NCBI GenBank assembly: GCA_036794585.1
Contig: DAIRGH010000001.1
Location: 14,615 to 78,614, forward strand
DNA: 64,000 nt
Direction: 5' to 3'
Source of the DNA: WHSW01 sp036794585
GTDB lineage: Bacteria; Actinomycetota; Thermoleophilia; Solirubrobacterales; 70-9
Position numbers and translations under genes: made by a program. The notes below the pieces were generated by a model. The model worked only from the letters and a program-made list of their open reading frames with translations. It was not told the DNA's origin and made no database searches. This document shows, in pieces, positions 40,561 through 49,224 of the stretch. How positions within the stretch are numbered: the first letter of the stretch is position 1; each line of letters starts with the position of its first letter.

Positions 40561-42770
40561 TGTCGCGCCAGATCGCCCGACGCTTAAAGGACGGCCGCGT
40601 AGAGCTCGTCGACGTTCCTGAGCCCTCTGCGGGGTCGAGCAGCGTCGCCGTCCGAGTTTCAGCAAGCGTGCTCAGCTCAGGTACGGAGCGCGCGACGTTG
40701 GAGACCGCACGCAAGAGCCTTGTACAAAAGGTCCGTGCACGACCGGACCAGGTGAAACAGGTGATCGATAAGGCCCGGGATATCGGCGTCCGCGACACCA
40801 TGGCATTCGTTCGACAGCGGCTCGAGGAGCTCGGGCCGCTTGGCTACAGCGCAGCCGGCGAGGTAGTAGAGGTCGGGTCGACGGTGCGCGGCGTCACCGT
40901 CGGAGATCGCGTCGCCATCGGGGGCGGTGGAATGGCCAACCACGCCGAGCTCGACATCGTCAGTTCGCTGCTTACCGCCCCGGTCCCCGACGAGGTGACT
41001 CTCGAGCAGGCCGCGTTTGCCACCTTGGGCGCAATTGCGATCAATGGCTTTCGCCGATCCGAGGTCCAGGTCGGTTCCCGCGTGGCGGTGATCGGTCTCG
41101 GCTTGATCGGTCAGCTCGCATCCCGAGTCGCCCGCGCCGCAGGTTGCCGGGTACTTGGGGTAGACCTGAGGGACGATCTGCTCGACCTGGCCCGGATGGC
41201 TGGCGTGGAGGCGGTTCTGAGATCTGACGTTACATCCGCAGGGTGGGCGGGGACTGCGGATGCGGTCTTGGTCTGCGCCGCGACCACTTCGACAGACCCG
41301 GTGACCCTCGCGGCGGAGCTCGCCAGGGATAGGGCACCGGTGGTGGTCATCGGGGACGTGAAGATGAACGTCCCGCGAACCCCGTTTTACGAGAAGGAGC
41401 TGGACCTCCGGTTGTCCCGCTCCTACGGCCCCGGCCGATACGACGCCAGCTACGAGGTCCACGGGCTCGATTATCCGATCGGGTACGTCCGCTGGACAGA
41501 GCAACGAAACATGGTTGCCTTCCTCGATCTCGTCGCCGACGGCAAGCTCGACCCCTTGGAGCTCGTCAGCCATCGGGTCCCGTTCTCACAGGCTGAGGAT
41601 GCGTTTTCGCTCCTCAGCTCGGACGAGCCCGTGGTCGCGATCGTTCTCGGATACGGCGAGCAGGTCGATGTGTCGGAGCCCGAGGAAGTGATTTCCGCGT
41701 CCGGTGGCGGCGATCGCCGGTCGGCGTCGTTTCGCGAGGCCCGGCGCGCCCCCAAACGTGTGATGAGAGCAAAACCCCGGCTTGGCCTAATTGGGGCCGG
41801 CGGATTTGCGACCGCGACAATCATCCCCGGATTGATGAAGGCAGGCTTCGAACTCGGGGCCGTTGCCTCCCAGTCAGGGCTCTCAGCCGAGGGCGCGCGG
41901 AGACGATTCGGGTTCGAGGCCGTGAGCGCGGATGCCGCAGAGCTCCTGGCCCGCGACGACTTGGACCTGGTGGTTGTTGCAACTCGACACGATTCCCACG
42001 CCCGGCTCGCCACGCAGGCGCTCGAAGCCGGGGTGGCGGTCTACGTCGAGAAACCACTCGCTCTCAGTTTTGACGAATTGACGCAAGTGCGCGCCGCCCA
42101 GATGTCGAGTGGAGCGCCGCTTCTCGTTGGGTTCAACCGGCGTTACGCGCCGCTGGCGGCCGAACTGCGTGCCCTTCGCAGCCCGAGGCTGATGGTGTAC
42201 CGCGTCAACGCCGGCCGCCTCGATCCTGTCCATTGGACCAACGACCTGGCTCGCGGGGGCGGTCGCCTCAAGGGTGAGGGCTGCCACTTCGTCGATTTCC
42301 TGTGCGATCAAGCCGCCGGCGATCCAGTCTCGGTGCTTACCCACGGCTTCACCTCCTCACCCGTGCTTCCGCTCGCCGCGACCGACAATTTCAGTCTCCA
42401 GATCACCTTTGCCGACGGCAGTGTGGGTACGCTCCACTATGCGGCCGACGCGCCGACTGGTCCCGGTAAGGAACGCTTCGAAAGTTCTGCTCCTGGTGCA
42501 TATGCGGTACTTGAGGATTTTCGCAAGGCGACGATATGGTCACCCTCGAAGCGATCTATCGGTCGCGGGCGACAGGACAAAGGTTGGGCCGCGCAGTATT
42601 CGGTGCTCGCCGAGGTTGTTCGCGGAACCCGTCCGCCGCCCTCAATCGATAGTTACGTTGTGTCGACTTTGACGACGCTGGCGGCGGCGCGGAGCCTTGA
42701 GACAGGGCATCCAGAGCTGGTGTTTGAGCGGCTGGAGGGTGTGCGTCCCTCAGAGGCGGCCCAACCATGA
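40560..42770 (+). CDS. Bi-domain oxidoreductase: alcohol-dehydrogenase-like plus Gfo/Idh/MocA fusion
   Basis: This is a 736-residue fusion. Residues ~1-360 form a medium-chain dehydrogenase (GPLGYSAAGEVVEVGSTVRG, GDRVAIGGGG, VAVIGLGLIGQLASRVARAA). The usual zinc-binding CGTD is replaced by SSGTER, so the catalytic zinc site is probably lost. After a ~35-residue linker, residues ~400-736 are a Gfo/Idh/MocA dehydrogenase (RLGLIGAGGFATATIIPGLM, YVEKPLALSFDELTQ). Homologous fusions occur beside heparinase and DegT genes in many polysaccharide loci. The last ~10 codons (PSEAAQP) belong to the 92-bp repeat shared with the formyltransferase gene, so the C-terminus may be hybrid. Confidence 0.9.
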   Translation: MSRQIARRLKDGRVELVDVPEPSAGSSSVAVRVSASVLSSGTERATLETARKSLVQKVRARPDQVKQVIDKARDIGVRDTMAFVRQRLEELGPLGYSAAGEVVEVGSTVRGVTVGDRVAIGGGGMANHAELDIVSSLLTAPVPDEVTLEQAAFATLGAIAINGFRRSEVQVGSRVAVIGLGLIGQLASRVARAAGCRVLGVDLRDDLLDLARMAGVEAVLRSDVTSAGWAGTADAVLVCAATTSTDPVTLAAELARDRAPVVVIGDVKMNVPRTPFYEKELDLRLSRSYGPGRYDASYEVHGLDYPIGYVRWTEQRNMVAFLDLVADGKLDPLELVSHRVPFSQAEDAFSLLSSDEPVVAIVLGYGEQVDVSEPEEVISASGGGDRRSASFREARRAPKRVMRAKPRLGLIGAGGFATATIIPGLMKAGFELGAVASQSGLSAEGARRRFGFEAVSADAAELLARDDLDLVVVATRHDSHARLATQALEAGVAVYVEKPLALSFDELTQVRAAQMSSGAPLLVGFNRRYAPLAAELRALRSPRLMVYRVNAGRLDPVHWTNDLARGGGRLKGEGCHFVDFLCDQAAGDPVSVLTHGFTSSPVLPLAATDNFSLQITFADGSVGTLHYAADAPTGPGKERFESSAPGAYAVLEDFRKATIWSPSKRSIGRGRQDKGWAAQYSVLAEVVRGTRPPPSIDSYVVSTLTTLAAARSLETGHPELVFERLEGVRPSEAAQP

Positions 42771-42832
42771 GCCGGCATGATCTCAGCTTCGCTGATGCTT
42801 ATGACGAGCACATTTGGGATGTGTACGGGTTC
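42741..42832. repeat. 92-bp direct repeat, left copy
   Basis: This stretch matches 46386-46477 at 89 of 92 bases. It spans the last ~10 codons of the upstream gene and the first ~22 codons of a sigma-factor gene. Identity ends abruptly after GGGTTC. The copies flank a 3.6-kb segment holding two VpsJ-like genes and a formyltransferase gene. Confidence 0.95.
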
Positions 42833-42931
42833 CTTAGGGTTGGGCGGTACTTGCCCTTCTCACGGACAGGCGATGACGACTGTACTCGTCATTTGGAGGG
42901 CTGTCATCGCGACCTCCCTCCATTCGTCTGA
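42767..42931 (+). pseudogene. Truncated 5' copy of the ECF sigma-factor gene
   Basis: The frame begins MSRHDLSFADAYDEHIWDVY and GF, identical (one change) to the start of the intact sigma factor at 46412. It then leaves homology and ends at a TGA after 54 codons. Regions 2 and 4 are absent, so it cannot act as a sigma factor. The ATG overlaps the stop of the oxidoreductase gene exactly as the intact gene overlaps the formyltransferase stop. It was probably created when the 42.8-46.4 kb segment was inserted. Confidence 0.85.
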
Positions 42932-43043
42932 TTGCATTGGCGCCCTAGCATGCTACACAGAGCTAGTCCGGAGACCTGTTGTTTCGGCGGCCGTCATAAA
43001 CCCGTGGTGTTAGTGACGCGGATTCAGCGAAGTGAAGAGAATC

Positions 43044-43080
43044 TAGCGGCCATGTAGCGGCCATGCCACCAACAGGTGGC
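43044..43080 (+). repeat. 11-bp tandem repeat and hairpin upstream of the first VpsJ-like gene
   Basis: TAGCGGCCATG occurs twice in tandem (43044-43054, 43055-43065). It runs directly into GCCACC-AACA-GGTGGC (43065-43080), a perfect 6-bp hairpin. The gap 42932-43145 holds no gene, so this may be a leader or operator, or scar sequence from the insertion. Confidence 0.4.
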
Positions 43081-43145
43081 ACCGTCCGAACAGAAACCGT
43101 CGACAAGATTGACGGCAAAGAGAGCACACACCAACCAAGGAAACA

Positions 43146-44408
43146 GTGGACACGACACCAGCATGCACGCTTCCGGCGGCGAATAGTGCCGGAGCGGTGT
43201 CGGTTGACGACGCCGAGCGCGCTGAGCTCGTGCGTGGATTGGCCGCGATCGAGGCATGGGGGCATGAGCGCCAATGGGTGGGGCCTGATCCGTACGAAGG
43301 GCTAAACGCCACCCGCTTCGTCGGGCCTCTCAAGCAGACTCGTCTCGGCCGACAGCTGCTCGTCCAAGCCGTGAAGCGTTCGCCGCTCGATCTGAGACCG
43401 CTGCTCGGTGTACCACCGGGACTGAACGCCGCGGCGCTGGCGTGGGTTACGTCGAGCTACGCTCTGGACGGATTCTTACCCGAAGACCTGCGCATGGCAC
43501 GTCTCGAAGAGTGTATCCAGAGGCTCCAGCGCCTTAGGCTCAATCGCTTCGAGGAGGCTTGCTGGAGCTATCACTGGGATCTCCAGACGCGGGTCTTCTT
43601 TTATCCAAAGACGGATCCGAATACCATCGCCACCTCGTTCGCGGCAATGGCCTTCCTCGATGCCTATGAGCGTACGGGAGAGCCGCACCTTCTCGAAGTG
43701 GCCATGAGCTCCGGTGACTTTTTTCTCCGCCGCGTCCCGCAGACGAAGGCCGAAGGGGGTGCGTATTTCGGGTATCTAGTCGGCGACCGCAGTCCTATTC
43801 ACAACGCGAATTTACTCGCCTGTGCGGTGCTTGCCCGCCTCGCACGCCACGGCGGGCCGCCTCGCCTTAAGGCTGCCGCTCGGGCCGGGGTAGGTTTCGC
43901 CCTGGCGCACCAGCGGCCTGACGGCTCGTGGCCGTACGGGGAGAAGCCGGACCTGAAATGGGTAGATAACTTTCATACCGGATATGTGCTGGACAGCCTG
44001 ATGATCTGCCACGAGGCCGGAATTGACGACCGGATACCGTCGGCCCTTGAGCGGGCTCTCGATCATTACCGACGGAAGCTTTTCCTCTCGGATGGGACCC
44101 CAAAGTACTTCGCGGACTCCGTATACCCGATCGATGCTCAGTCGATCGCCCAGGGAATACAGACCTTGGCCCTGGCCTCTACCTACGACCCGGCGAATGC
44201 GGACCTGGCGTGGAAGGTATACCGGTACGGTCGCAGACGCATGCGAAGGGCCGACGGCACGTATTTCTTCCAGCGTCGTAGGTTTTGGAAAAATCCGACT
44301 ACTCACGTTAGGTGGGTCATGGCCCCCATGATGCTAGGCCTAACGCACCTGCTTCGGACAACCAAGCCCGGCGCCACGCATGCCAACCGGCCGGCGGGTG
44401 ACCCCTAA
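43146..44408 (+). CDS. Six-hairpin glycosidase-like protein (VpsJ-type), first of pair
   Basis: This 420-residue protein has a GTG start. It is built of repeated paired helices with aromatic and Gly turns: CWSYHWDLQTRVFFYPKTDP, NTIATSFAAMAFLDAYERTG, SPIHNANLLACAVLARLARH, RPDGSWPYGEKPDLKWVDNF, HTGYVLDSL. This is the (alpha/alpha)6 toroid pattern of unsaturated glucuronyl hydrolase- and VpsJ-like proteins. The GSWPYGE-type turns and a conserved Asp suggest sugar binding. It lacks a signal peptide. The neighbour is a second protein of the same superfamily, and both lie in the repeat-bracketed cassette. Confidence 0.75.
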   Translation: MDTTPACTLPAANSAGAVSVDDAERAELVRGLAAIEAWGHERQWVGPDPYEGLNATRFVGPLKQTRLGRQLLVQAVKRSPLDLRPLLGVPPGLNAAALAWVTSSYALDGFLPEDLRMARLEECIQRLQRLRLNRFEEACWSYHWDLQTRVFFYPKTDPNTIATSFAAMAFLDAYERTGEPHLLEVAMSSGDFFLRRVPQTKAEGGAYFGYLVGDRSPIHNANLLACAVLARLARHGGPPRLKAAARAGVGFALAHQRPDGSWPYGEKPDLKWVDNFHTGYVLDSLMICHEAGIDDRIPSALERALDHYRRKLFLSDGTPKYFADSVYPIDAQSIAQGIQTLALASTYDPANADLAWKVYRYGRRRMRRADGTYFFQRRRFWKNPTTHVRWVMAPMMLGLTHLLRTTKPGATHANRPAGDP

Positions 44409-45591
44409 GCCGCGCGCATCACTGGATGGCCTGTCCTTGTTGGCCCAGCGCCTGGGATCGCTCCCTGTGCTTGCCGTCAGGGACACGGCCAGGGCCGCGT
44501 ACGACTCGCTGGTGCAGCCCAGGCTTGGCGTTCGAGGTAACGCGCTCCGGTCGGCAATCGACTGGCTTTGCATGACCCACGAGGTCACGGGCCGACGTGG
44601 CTCGTCCAAGGGGTTCTCGCTCCTGTTCGGCTGGCTGCCCGCGTTTCCGGAGACCACCGGTTACGTGATCGGAACCCTCCTAGCCTATTCGAGGCTCACA
44701 TCAGAGGATCGGTATGCGCGCCACGCTCGCGAGATGGGGGACTGGGAGCTCGAGGTTCAGTACGCAGACGGCGGGATCATGCAGGGCCTCCTCGATGGCC
44801 GAGGGAGGCCTCCGGAAGTCTTCAATACGGGGATGGTCATGCATGGCTGGCTGGACCTGTCCTTAGCGGAAGGCGGCCGTGAATATATTGCTGCGGCAGA
44901 GCGGGCGGGTCGATTCGTGCTTCGGACCCAGGACGCGGACGGCGCTTGGCGCGGGGAGCACTCGTACCTCGGAATCCCGCATACCTACATGTCACGCGTG
45001 TCGTGGGCGCTGCTTCGGCTCGCCCGCCTCTCGGGGGAGCAGGCCTACGAGGCCGCCGCTCGAAAGAATCTCGACTGGGTGGTCTCCATGCAGCGAGACA
45101 ACGGCTGGTTCGAAGCATGCGCCTTCAAGCCGGGGGCATTGCCCAATACCCACGGAATCGCCTACACCCTCCGTGGTCTTCTCGAAAGCCACGCCCTCCT
45201 CGACCATGAGCCCTACCTGAAGTCCGTTATGAGGGCTTCAGAGGTGCTAATCCGGAAGCTGGAAGTTCTCGGCACACTGCCGGCGACATTTGACTCATCC
45301 TGGGAACCGACCGCGCGGTATGTGTGCCTCACCGGGCTCGTTCAGCTCGGTGGCGTTTGGCTACGGCTTTACGAGGTAACCGGCGATGCCCGGTTTCTCA
45401 ATGCAGGATTGAAGGCGGTCGATCTCGCCGCCGCTCACCAGGAGCGCCGATCACGGCCCCCTCTTCAGGGTGCGCTGCCGGGATCTTTTCCCATTTTCGG
45501 TCGCTACGCCCCACTTCAGTGCCCCAACTGGGCGACCAAGTTTCTCGCCGATGGGCTGATGCTAAGGGACGAGTGCCTGCCCGCAGCATGA
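44380..45591 (+). CDS. Six-hairpin glycosidase-like protein (VpsJ-type), second of pair
   Basis: This 403-residue protein starts at an ATG 29 bases inside the previous gene. Repeated helical hairpins include TGYVIGTLLAYSRLTSEDRY, EVQYADGGIMQGLLDGRGRP, EVFNTGMVMHGWLDLSLAEG and NLDWVVSMQRDNGWFEACAF. The superfamily is the same as that of its neighbour, but the sequences have diverged. The repeated DGG/QDADGAWRGE turns resemble substrate-side loops. It overlaps the formyltransferase gene by 4 bases (ATGA). The three genes therefore form one unit, probably for modifying an intermediate or polymer. The exact reaction is not known. Confidence 0.75.
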   Translation: MPTGRRVTPKPRASLDGLSLLAQRLGSLPVLAVRDTARAAYDSLVQPRLGVRGNALRSAIDWLCMTHEVTGRRGSSKGFSLLFGWLPAFPETTGYVIGTLLAYSRLTSEDRYARHAREMGDWELEVQYADGGIMQGLLDGRGRPPEVFNTGMVMHGWLDLSLAEGGREYIAAAERAGRFVLRTQDADGAWRGEHSYLGIPHTYMSRVSWALLRLARLSGEQAYEAAARKNLDWVVSMQRDNGWFEACAFKPGALPNTHGIAYTLRGLLESHALLDHEPYLKSVMRASEVLIRKLEVLGTLPATFDSSWEPTARYVCLTGLVQLGGVWLRLYEVTGDARFLNAGLKAVDLAAAHQERRSRPPLQGALPGSFPIFGRYAPLQCPNWATKFLADGLMLRDECLPAA

Positions 45592-46415
45592 AAATCGTGC
45601 TTCTTTCGAGGTATCCCGGTGTCGACACGCGGGACTGGAAGCGGCGCCTTGGGACGCGACTGCTAGAACAGGGCGCTGAGATCTCGCTCGTGTACAGTCG
45701 CTCGCACCTGACTGATCAGCTAAGCGCAGGGCTTAAGCAGTTCGGACCTAGCCTGCCGCGCAAGTATCTCGCCTTGCGATCCGGGAAGCATGCGTTGGGG
45801 CCGTCGAGTTCGGCACCTCCGGCGCCAAATCTCGCTACGTGGGCAAGAGAGCACGATCTCGAGGTCTCGCTTCATCGAAGGCTCGACGACTCCGACTGCC
45901 TCGAGCGCCTGCGTGCGATCGCCCCGGACGTGATCGTGCTTGCTGGCGCTGACATCGTTCCGAGGGCGGTTTTGGAAATTCCCGCAATCGGAACACTGAA
46001 CGGGCATTACGGCCTGCTCCCGCGATACCGAGGAATGAACGTCACCGAGTGGAGCATCTTTCACGACGACCCGGTCGGGGTGACCATTCATTACGTTGAT
46101 CGCGGCATCGACACCGGGGCGATCGTTTCGAAAGAGCTGATCCCCGTGGAGAGTGGCGAGGGTTTGGAGGATCTACGCCGCAAGCACCAGCAGTCGGCAT
46201 CGCGCCAGCTGGCTGAGGCCTGTCGGCGACTCTCCATGGGCCACGTGAAAGGAGTTCCGCAACGGGCCTCCGAGGGGAGGCAGTACTACCGGATGCATCC
46301 GGCGCTGCGAACGTCGGTGGAGAGGAGGCTCGCGAACGGGATCTACCGTTGGCTCGACGTGCCGGCCGATTCTCTGCATGAGCGTGTGCGCGCCTCAGAG
46401 GCGGCCCAACCATGA
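45588..46415 (+). CDS. Formyltransferase-family protein (sugar N-formyltransferase-like)
   Basis: This ~275-residue protein is read from the ATG at 45588, which overlaps the preceding stop. The N-terminal domain shows DVIVLAGADIVPRAVLEIPA, then the formyl-transfer signature LNGHYGLLPRYRGMN (Asn and His) and HYVDRGIDTGAIVSKELIPV (Asp in GIDTG). These match the N-H-D triad of the formyltransferase N domain. No tRNA-binding C-terminal domain like that of Fmt is present. A sugar-nucleotide or polymer N-formyl role fits the locus. The C-terminus SEAAQP lies in the 92-bp repeat. It overlaps the sigma gene by 4 bases. Confidence 0.85.
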   Translation: MKIVLLSRYPGVDTRDWKRRLGTRLLEQGAEISLVYSRSHLTDQLSAGLKQFGPSLPRKYLALRSGKHALGPSSSAPPAPNLATWAREHDLEVSLHRRLDDSDCLERLRAIAPDVIVLAGADIVPRAVLEIPAIGTLNGHYGLLPRYRGMNVTEWSIFHDDPVGVTIHYVDRGIDTGAIVSKELIPVESGEGLEDLRRKHQQSASRQLAEACRRLSMGHVKGVPQRASEGRQYYRMHPALRTSVERRLANGIYRWLDVPADSLHERVRASEAAQP

Positions 46416-46477
46416 GCGGGCATGATCTCAGCTTCGCTGATGCTTATGACGAGCACATTTGGGATGTGTACGGGTTC
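46386..46477. repeat. 92-bp direct repeat, right copy
   Basis: This copy matches 42741-42832 with three mismatches. Here it covers the end of the formyltransferase gene and the start of an intact sigma-factor gene. Confidence 0.95.
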
Positions 46478-46927
46478 TTTGGCTACCGGGTTGGCTCGCG
46501 CGAAATAGCCGAGGACCTGACTCAGATGACCTTCGAGCGGGCGTTGCGCGCGTGGAACCGTTTTGATCCGGCCAGAGCGAGCGCGAAGACTTGGTTGCTG
46601 GCGATCGCGCGGAACCTGCTCATCGACCACTACCGTCAGGATCGATCGCATCTTCACGAGGAATTAGGAGAGGAACAGACAAAGGCGGAGCTAGGTTCGC
46701 TCCAGCCCCTCGATCAAAGCCTGGGCCTTGCGCCCGAGCTTGCCGAGGCGCTTGCGACTCTGAGTACACGGGAGCGGGAGTTGCTTGCGCTGCGGTTCGG
46801 GGGGGATCTCACAGGTCCGGAGATCGCTGAGGTGACCGGGCTTTCGCTGGCGAACGTGCAGCAGATCCTCTCCCGGTCCCTTCGTCGCCTGCGCTCACAG
46901 CTCGAAGCAGAAGCCGTGCGTACCTAG
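46412..46927 (+). CDS. ECF-type RNA polymerase sigma factor
   Basis: This 171-residue sigma factor has region 2 at ~10-80 (DEHIWDVYGFFGYRVGSREI, then AEDLTQMTFERALRAWNRFD and AKTWLLAIARNLLIDHYRQD). Region 4 lies at ~115-165 (LSTRERELLALRFGGDLTGP, then EIAEVTGLSLANVQQILSRS and LRRLRSQL). It overlaps the formyltransferase gene by 4 bases, and its stop shares a CTAG with the convergent small membrane protein. A truncated copy of its start lies 3.6 kb upstream. It may control the polysaccharide locus. No classical zinc-binding anti-sigma factor is seen, only the small membrane protein on the other strand. Confidence 0.9.
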   Translation: MSGHDLSFADAYDEHIWDVYGFFGYRVGSREIAEDLTQMTFERALRAWNRFDPARASAKTWLLAIARNLLIDHYRQDRSHLHEELGEEQTKAELGSLQPLDQSLGLAPELAEALATLSTRERELLALRFGGDLTGPEIAEVTGLSLANVQQILSRSLRRLRSQLEAEAVRT

Positions 46928-47157
46928 GGAGAGAGCGGGCCCGCCCCGGCCAGACCTGCGGCGGCGACGGTGACGAGCAGCGTTCCGGAACATGCGTAAG
47001 CAACGATCAGGCTTCGGAGGTGGGCCGGGCGTGTCCGCCGTCGTTGCGACAGAAGTTGCCGCTTGACCTCGCCGCGGAACGCCGGGCGCGGAGTGGGGCG
47101 CGAGCCCTCGAGTAGTTGCTCGATCTCCCGCAGTTCAGTCTCGTGATTGGATTCCAT
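46924..47157 (-). CDS. Small single-pass membrane protein
   Basis: This 77-residue protein from the ATG at 47157 has a cytoplasmic, charged N-terminal part (ESNHETELREIEQLLEGSRP) and one membrane segment near the C-terminus (LIVAYACSGTLLVTVAAAGL). It follows the O-antigen-ligase-like gene by eight bases on the same strand. Its end overlaps the end of the sigma-factor gene. A short membrane protein beside an ECF sigma factor could be an anti-sigma factor, but the gene order is convergent, not the usual operon. The call is open. Confidence 0.6.
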   Translation of the reverse strand: MESNHETELREIEQLLEGSRPTPRPAFRGEVKRQLLSQRRRTRPAHLRSLIVAYACSGTLLVTVAAAGLAGAGPLSP

Positions 47158-47165
47158 TGGATCGA

Positions 47166-49160
47166 TTAGTGGGCAAACAGGGTTGACCGCGGGTTGAGTG
47201 AGCGTGCCTCTCGGTACGCCGCGACTGCGGCACGCGCGTCCCCTCGGAACGCCTCGATGCGGGACAGCACCAGCCATGTCCGCCAGTTCGTAGCCTCGTC
47301 CCGAGTTGCGGCGCGGGCCGAGACTGCCGCAGCATCGAGATCCCCCTGAAGCTCGAGCACCAAGGCCTGCTGAAGATGCGGCGTGGCTGCCCAGGGCTGG
47401 ATCTCGGCCCCGCTCCGGGCCTTGTCGAGGGCAAGACTCAGGTCACCGGCCTTGACATCCGACTGACTGGCGCGGACCGAACTCGTTCCGGCGAGCGTGA
47501 TCGCAATTGCGGCGACGGCAACCGCAGACAGCGCGATGAGGATCACCCGGGAGCCTGGCGAAGCACTTCCAGTCCGCTGGCTACGGCTCCCGCCGAGCAA
47601 CGCTCCGGCGAGCAGCAGAAAAGTCACTGGGATCACCGTGAGCTCCCATGCCCAGTCGATCGCTGCAGCGACAGCGAAGACAACGCCCGCCGTTGTCGCC
47701 GCCGCATACCACCGCCGAGACGTGGCCGAGGCGGTGAACGATCGCCATACACCGAATGCCAGGGTCCCGAAAACGAATGCGGAAATCAGGATCAGACCAA
47801 CCAAGCCGAGCTCCGCGTACGTCTCGAAAAACATCGAATGAGCATCGCGGACGAAGCCGGGCAGCGACCCCTCGCGCGCCCAGTAAAACTCGTAAGTCCC
47901 AGGCCCGATGCCGGTGAGCGGGTCGCTCGCACCGGCGTCGATCGCGGTCTCCCAGTACTGGTACCGGCCATTACCGCTGGCACTCTCAAACCGTTCGGCC
48001 GAACTGGTTTCGGGGCCAATCGGCTGCTTAAACTCGTCCCAGCGCTCCGAGAGCTCGCTCGGTACACCCGCGAGCAGGGCTATCGAGATCGCCGTCAGCA
48101 GCAGTGCCGCAAAGCCCGCACGCGCGGCCGCCCGACTGACTTGCGGTTGCGGGATCAGCTCGTAACGCTCAGCGAGGCCAAGCGCAGCTCGCATGAGACC
48201 CACTCCTACGCAGACGACGAGCGCGACAGCGAGCATCTCATTGCCCTGGTTCAGGGCTACTTGCGTTGAGAGGCCATCCTCAAGCGCGTCGCGCTGCGTC
48301 GCTGCCGCTATCAGTAAGGCGCTGCCCGCACCTGCTAGCAACAGCGTTGGCATTGCCGAGAGGCGCCGTGGATAAAGCGCGAGCAACGCGATCAGGCCTA
48401 CTGCGATCTCGACAGCCCCGCCGCGAGAGAACGTGTAGAAGGCCGCGAGCGCCATTATCGGCACAGCTGCTGTTGCCAGCGCTTGGACCACTACCCGACG
48501 CGCTTCGATCGCGATCACGAGCATCAGCGGCACACCGATCGCCATTAGCGCGGCGAGGCCGTTCCAGTAGTTCACGGGGTAGTTGAGACGTGCCCGCGCG
48601 GACTCAAAGGCCGCACCGGTCGCGTCCGCGGGAAACCAGCTCGGATGAAGGCGCGAAAGAAGCGCCAGCGCGCCGACGACTGCCAGTGCCGATCCCACCG
48701 AGTAAACAGTTCGTCGCAGCCCGTCGCGGCCTTGCGCTGCCATGACCAGTACGAGGACACCGACATATGTAGCGACTCGGGCAAGTTCAACAACGGTTCG
48801 CTCTTCCGATTCCGACCACGAGACGGCGAGGGCGTTCCATGCGGCGAACGCGGCGAGCAGGCCGATCCCAGCCCATGCGGCCCGAGACAAGCGGGCGGTG
48901 GGCAGGATCCCCACGATCGCGCCGAGCAGCACGGTCCACCACACGGCGATCCCGATCTCGCTACGCACGATGGCGTCATAGCCGCCGCCTTGGAGGGCGA
49001 GGTACAGGACCAGAGCGAACGGAAGCACCGTTCCAGCGAGCACCGGGCCAAGATCGGAACGCAGCGCTTCGAGGCCCCGCGGTAGCGCGAGTCGGCCGGT
49101 CAGCCCGGTCCCAGTCCCAGGTGTCAAGCTATGAGGATCGGCCGGCATCCGCACAAACAT
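47166..49160 (-). CDS. O-antigen-ligase/Wzy-like membrane protein with C-terminal TPR
   Basis: This 664-residue protein has about 12 hydrophobic segments (AGTVLPFALVLYLALQGGGY, and others). The external loop carries GNGRYQYWETAIDAGASDPL, TGIGPGTYEFYWAREG and DAHSMFFETYAELGLVGLIL (~395-460), the Wzy/WaaL signature. The last ~110 residues after ITLAGTSSVRASQSDVKAGD are soluble TPR-like helices (LALDKARSGAEIQPWAATPH, AAAVSARAATRDEATNWRTW), likely outside the membrane. This is the second ligase/polymerase of the window and the only one with a TPR tail. It may ligate or polymerise a different glycan from that handled by the 15.4-kb protein. Confidence 0.9.
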   Translation of the reverse strand: MFVRMPADPHSLTPGTGTGLTGRLALPRGLEALRSDLGPVLAGTVLPFALVLYLALQGGGYDAIVRSEIGIAVWWTVLLGAIVGILPTARLSRAAWAGIGLLAAFAAWNALAVSWSESEERTVVELARVATYVGVLVLVMAAQGRDGLRRTVYSVGSALAVVGALALLSRLHPSWFPADATGAAFESARARLNYPVNYWNGLAALMAIGVPLMLVIAIEARRVVVQALATAAVPIMALAAFYTFSRGGAVEIAVGLIALLALYPRRLSAMPTLLLAGAGSALLIAAATQRDALEDGLSTQVALNQGNEMLAVALVVCVGVGLMRAALGLAERYELIPQPQVSRAAARAGFAALLLTAISIALLAGVPSELSERWDEFKQPIGPETSSAERFESASGNGRYQYWETAIDAGASDPLTGIGPGTYEFYWAREGSLPGFVRDAHSMFFETYAELGLVGLILISAFVFGTLAFGVWRSFTASATSRRWYAAATTAGVVFAVAAAIDWAWELTVIPVTFLLLAGALLGGSRSQRTGSASPGSRVILIALSAVAVAAIAITLAGTSSVRASQSDVKAGDLSLALDKARSGAEIQPWAATPHLQQALVLELQGDLDAAAVSARAATRDEATNWRTWLVLSRIEAFRGDARAAVAAYREARSLNPRSTLFAH

Positions 49161-49224
49161 ACGTGTTCGCCCCCGTCTCGCTGACGTGTGTCAGCCGCGG
49201 CTGATCGGGAACGTATGGGTTGAC

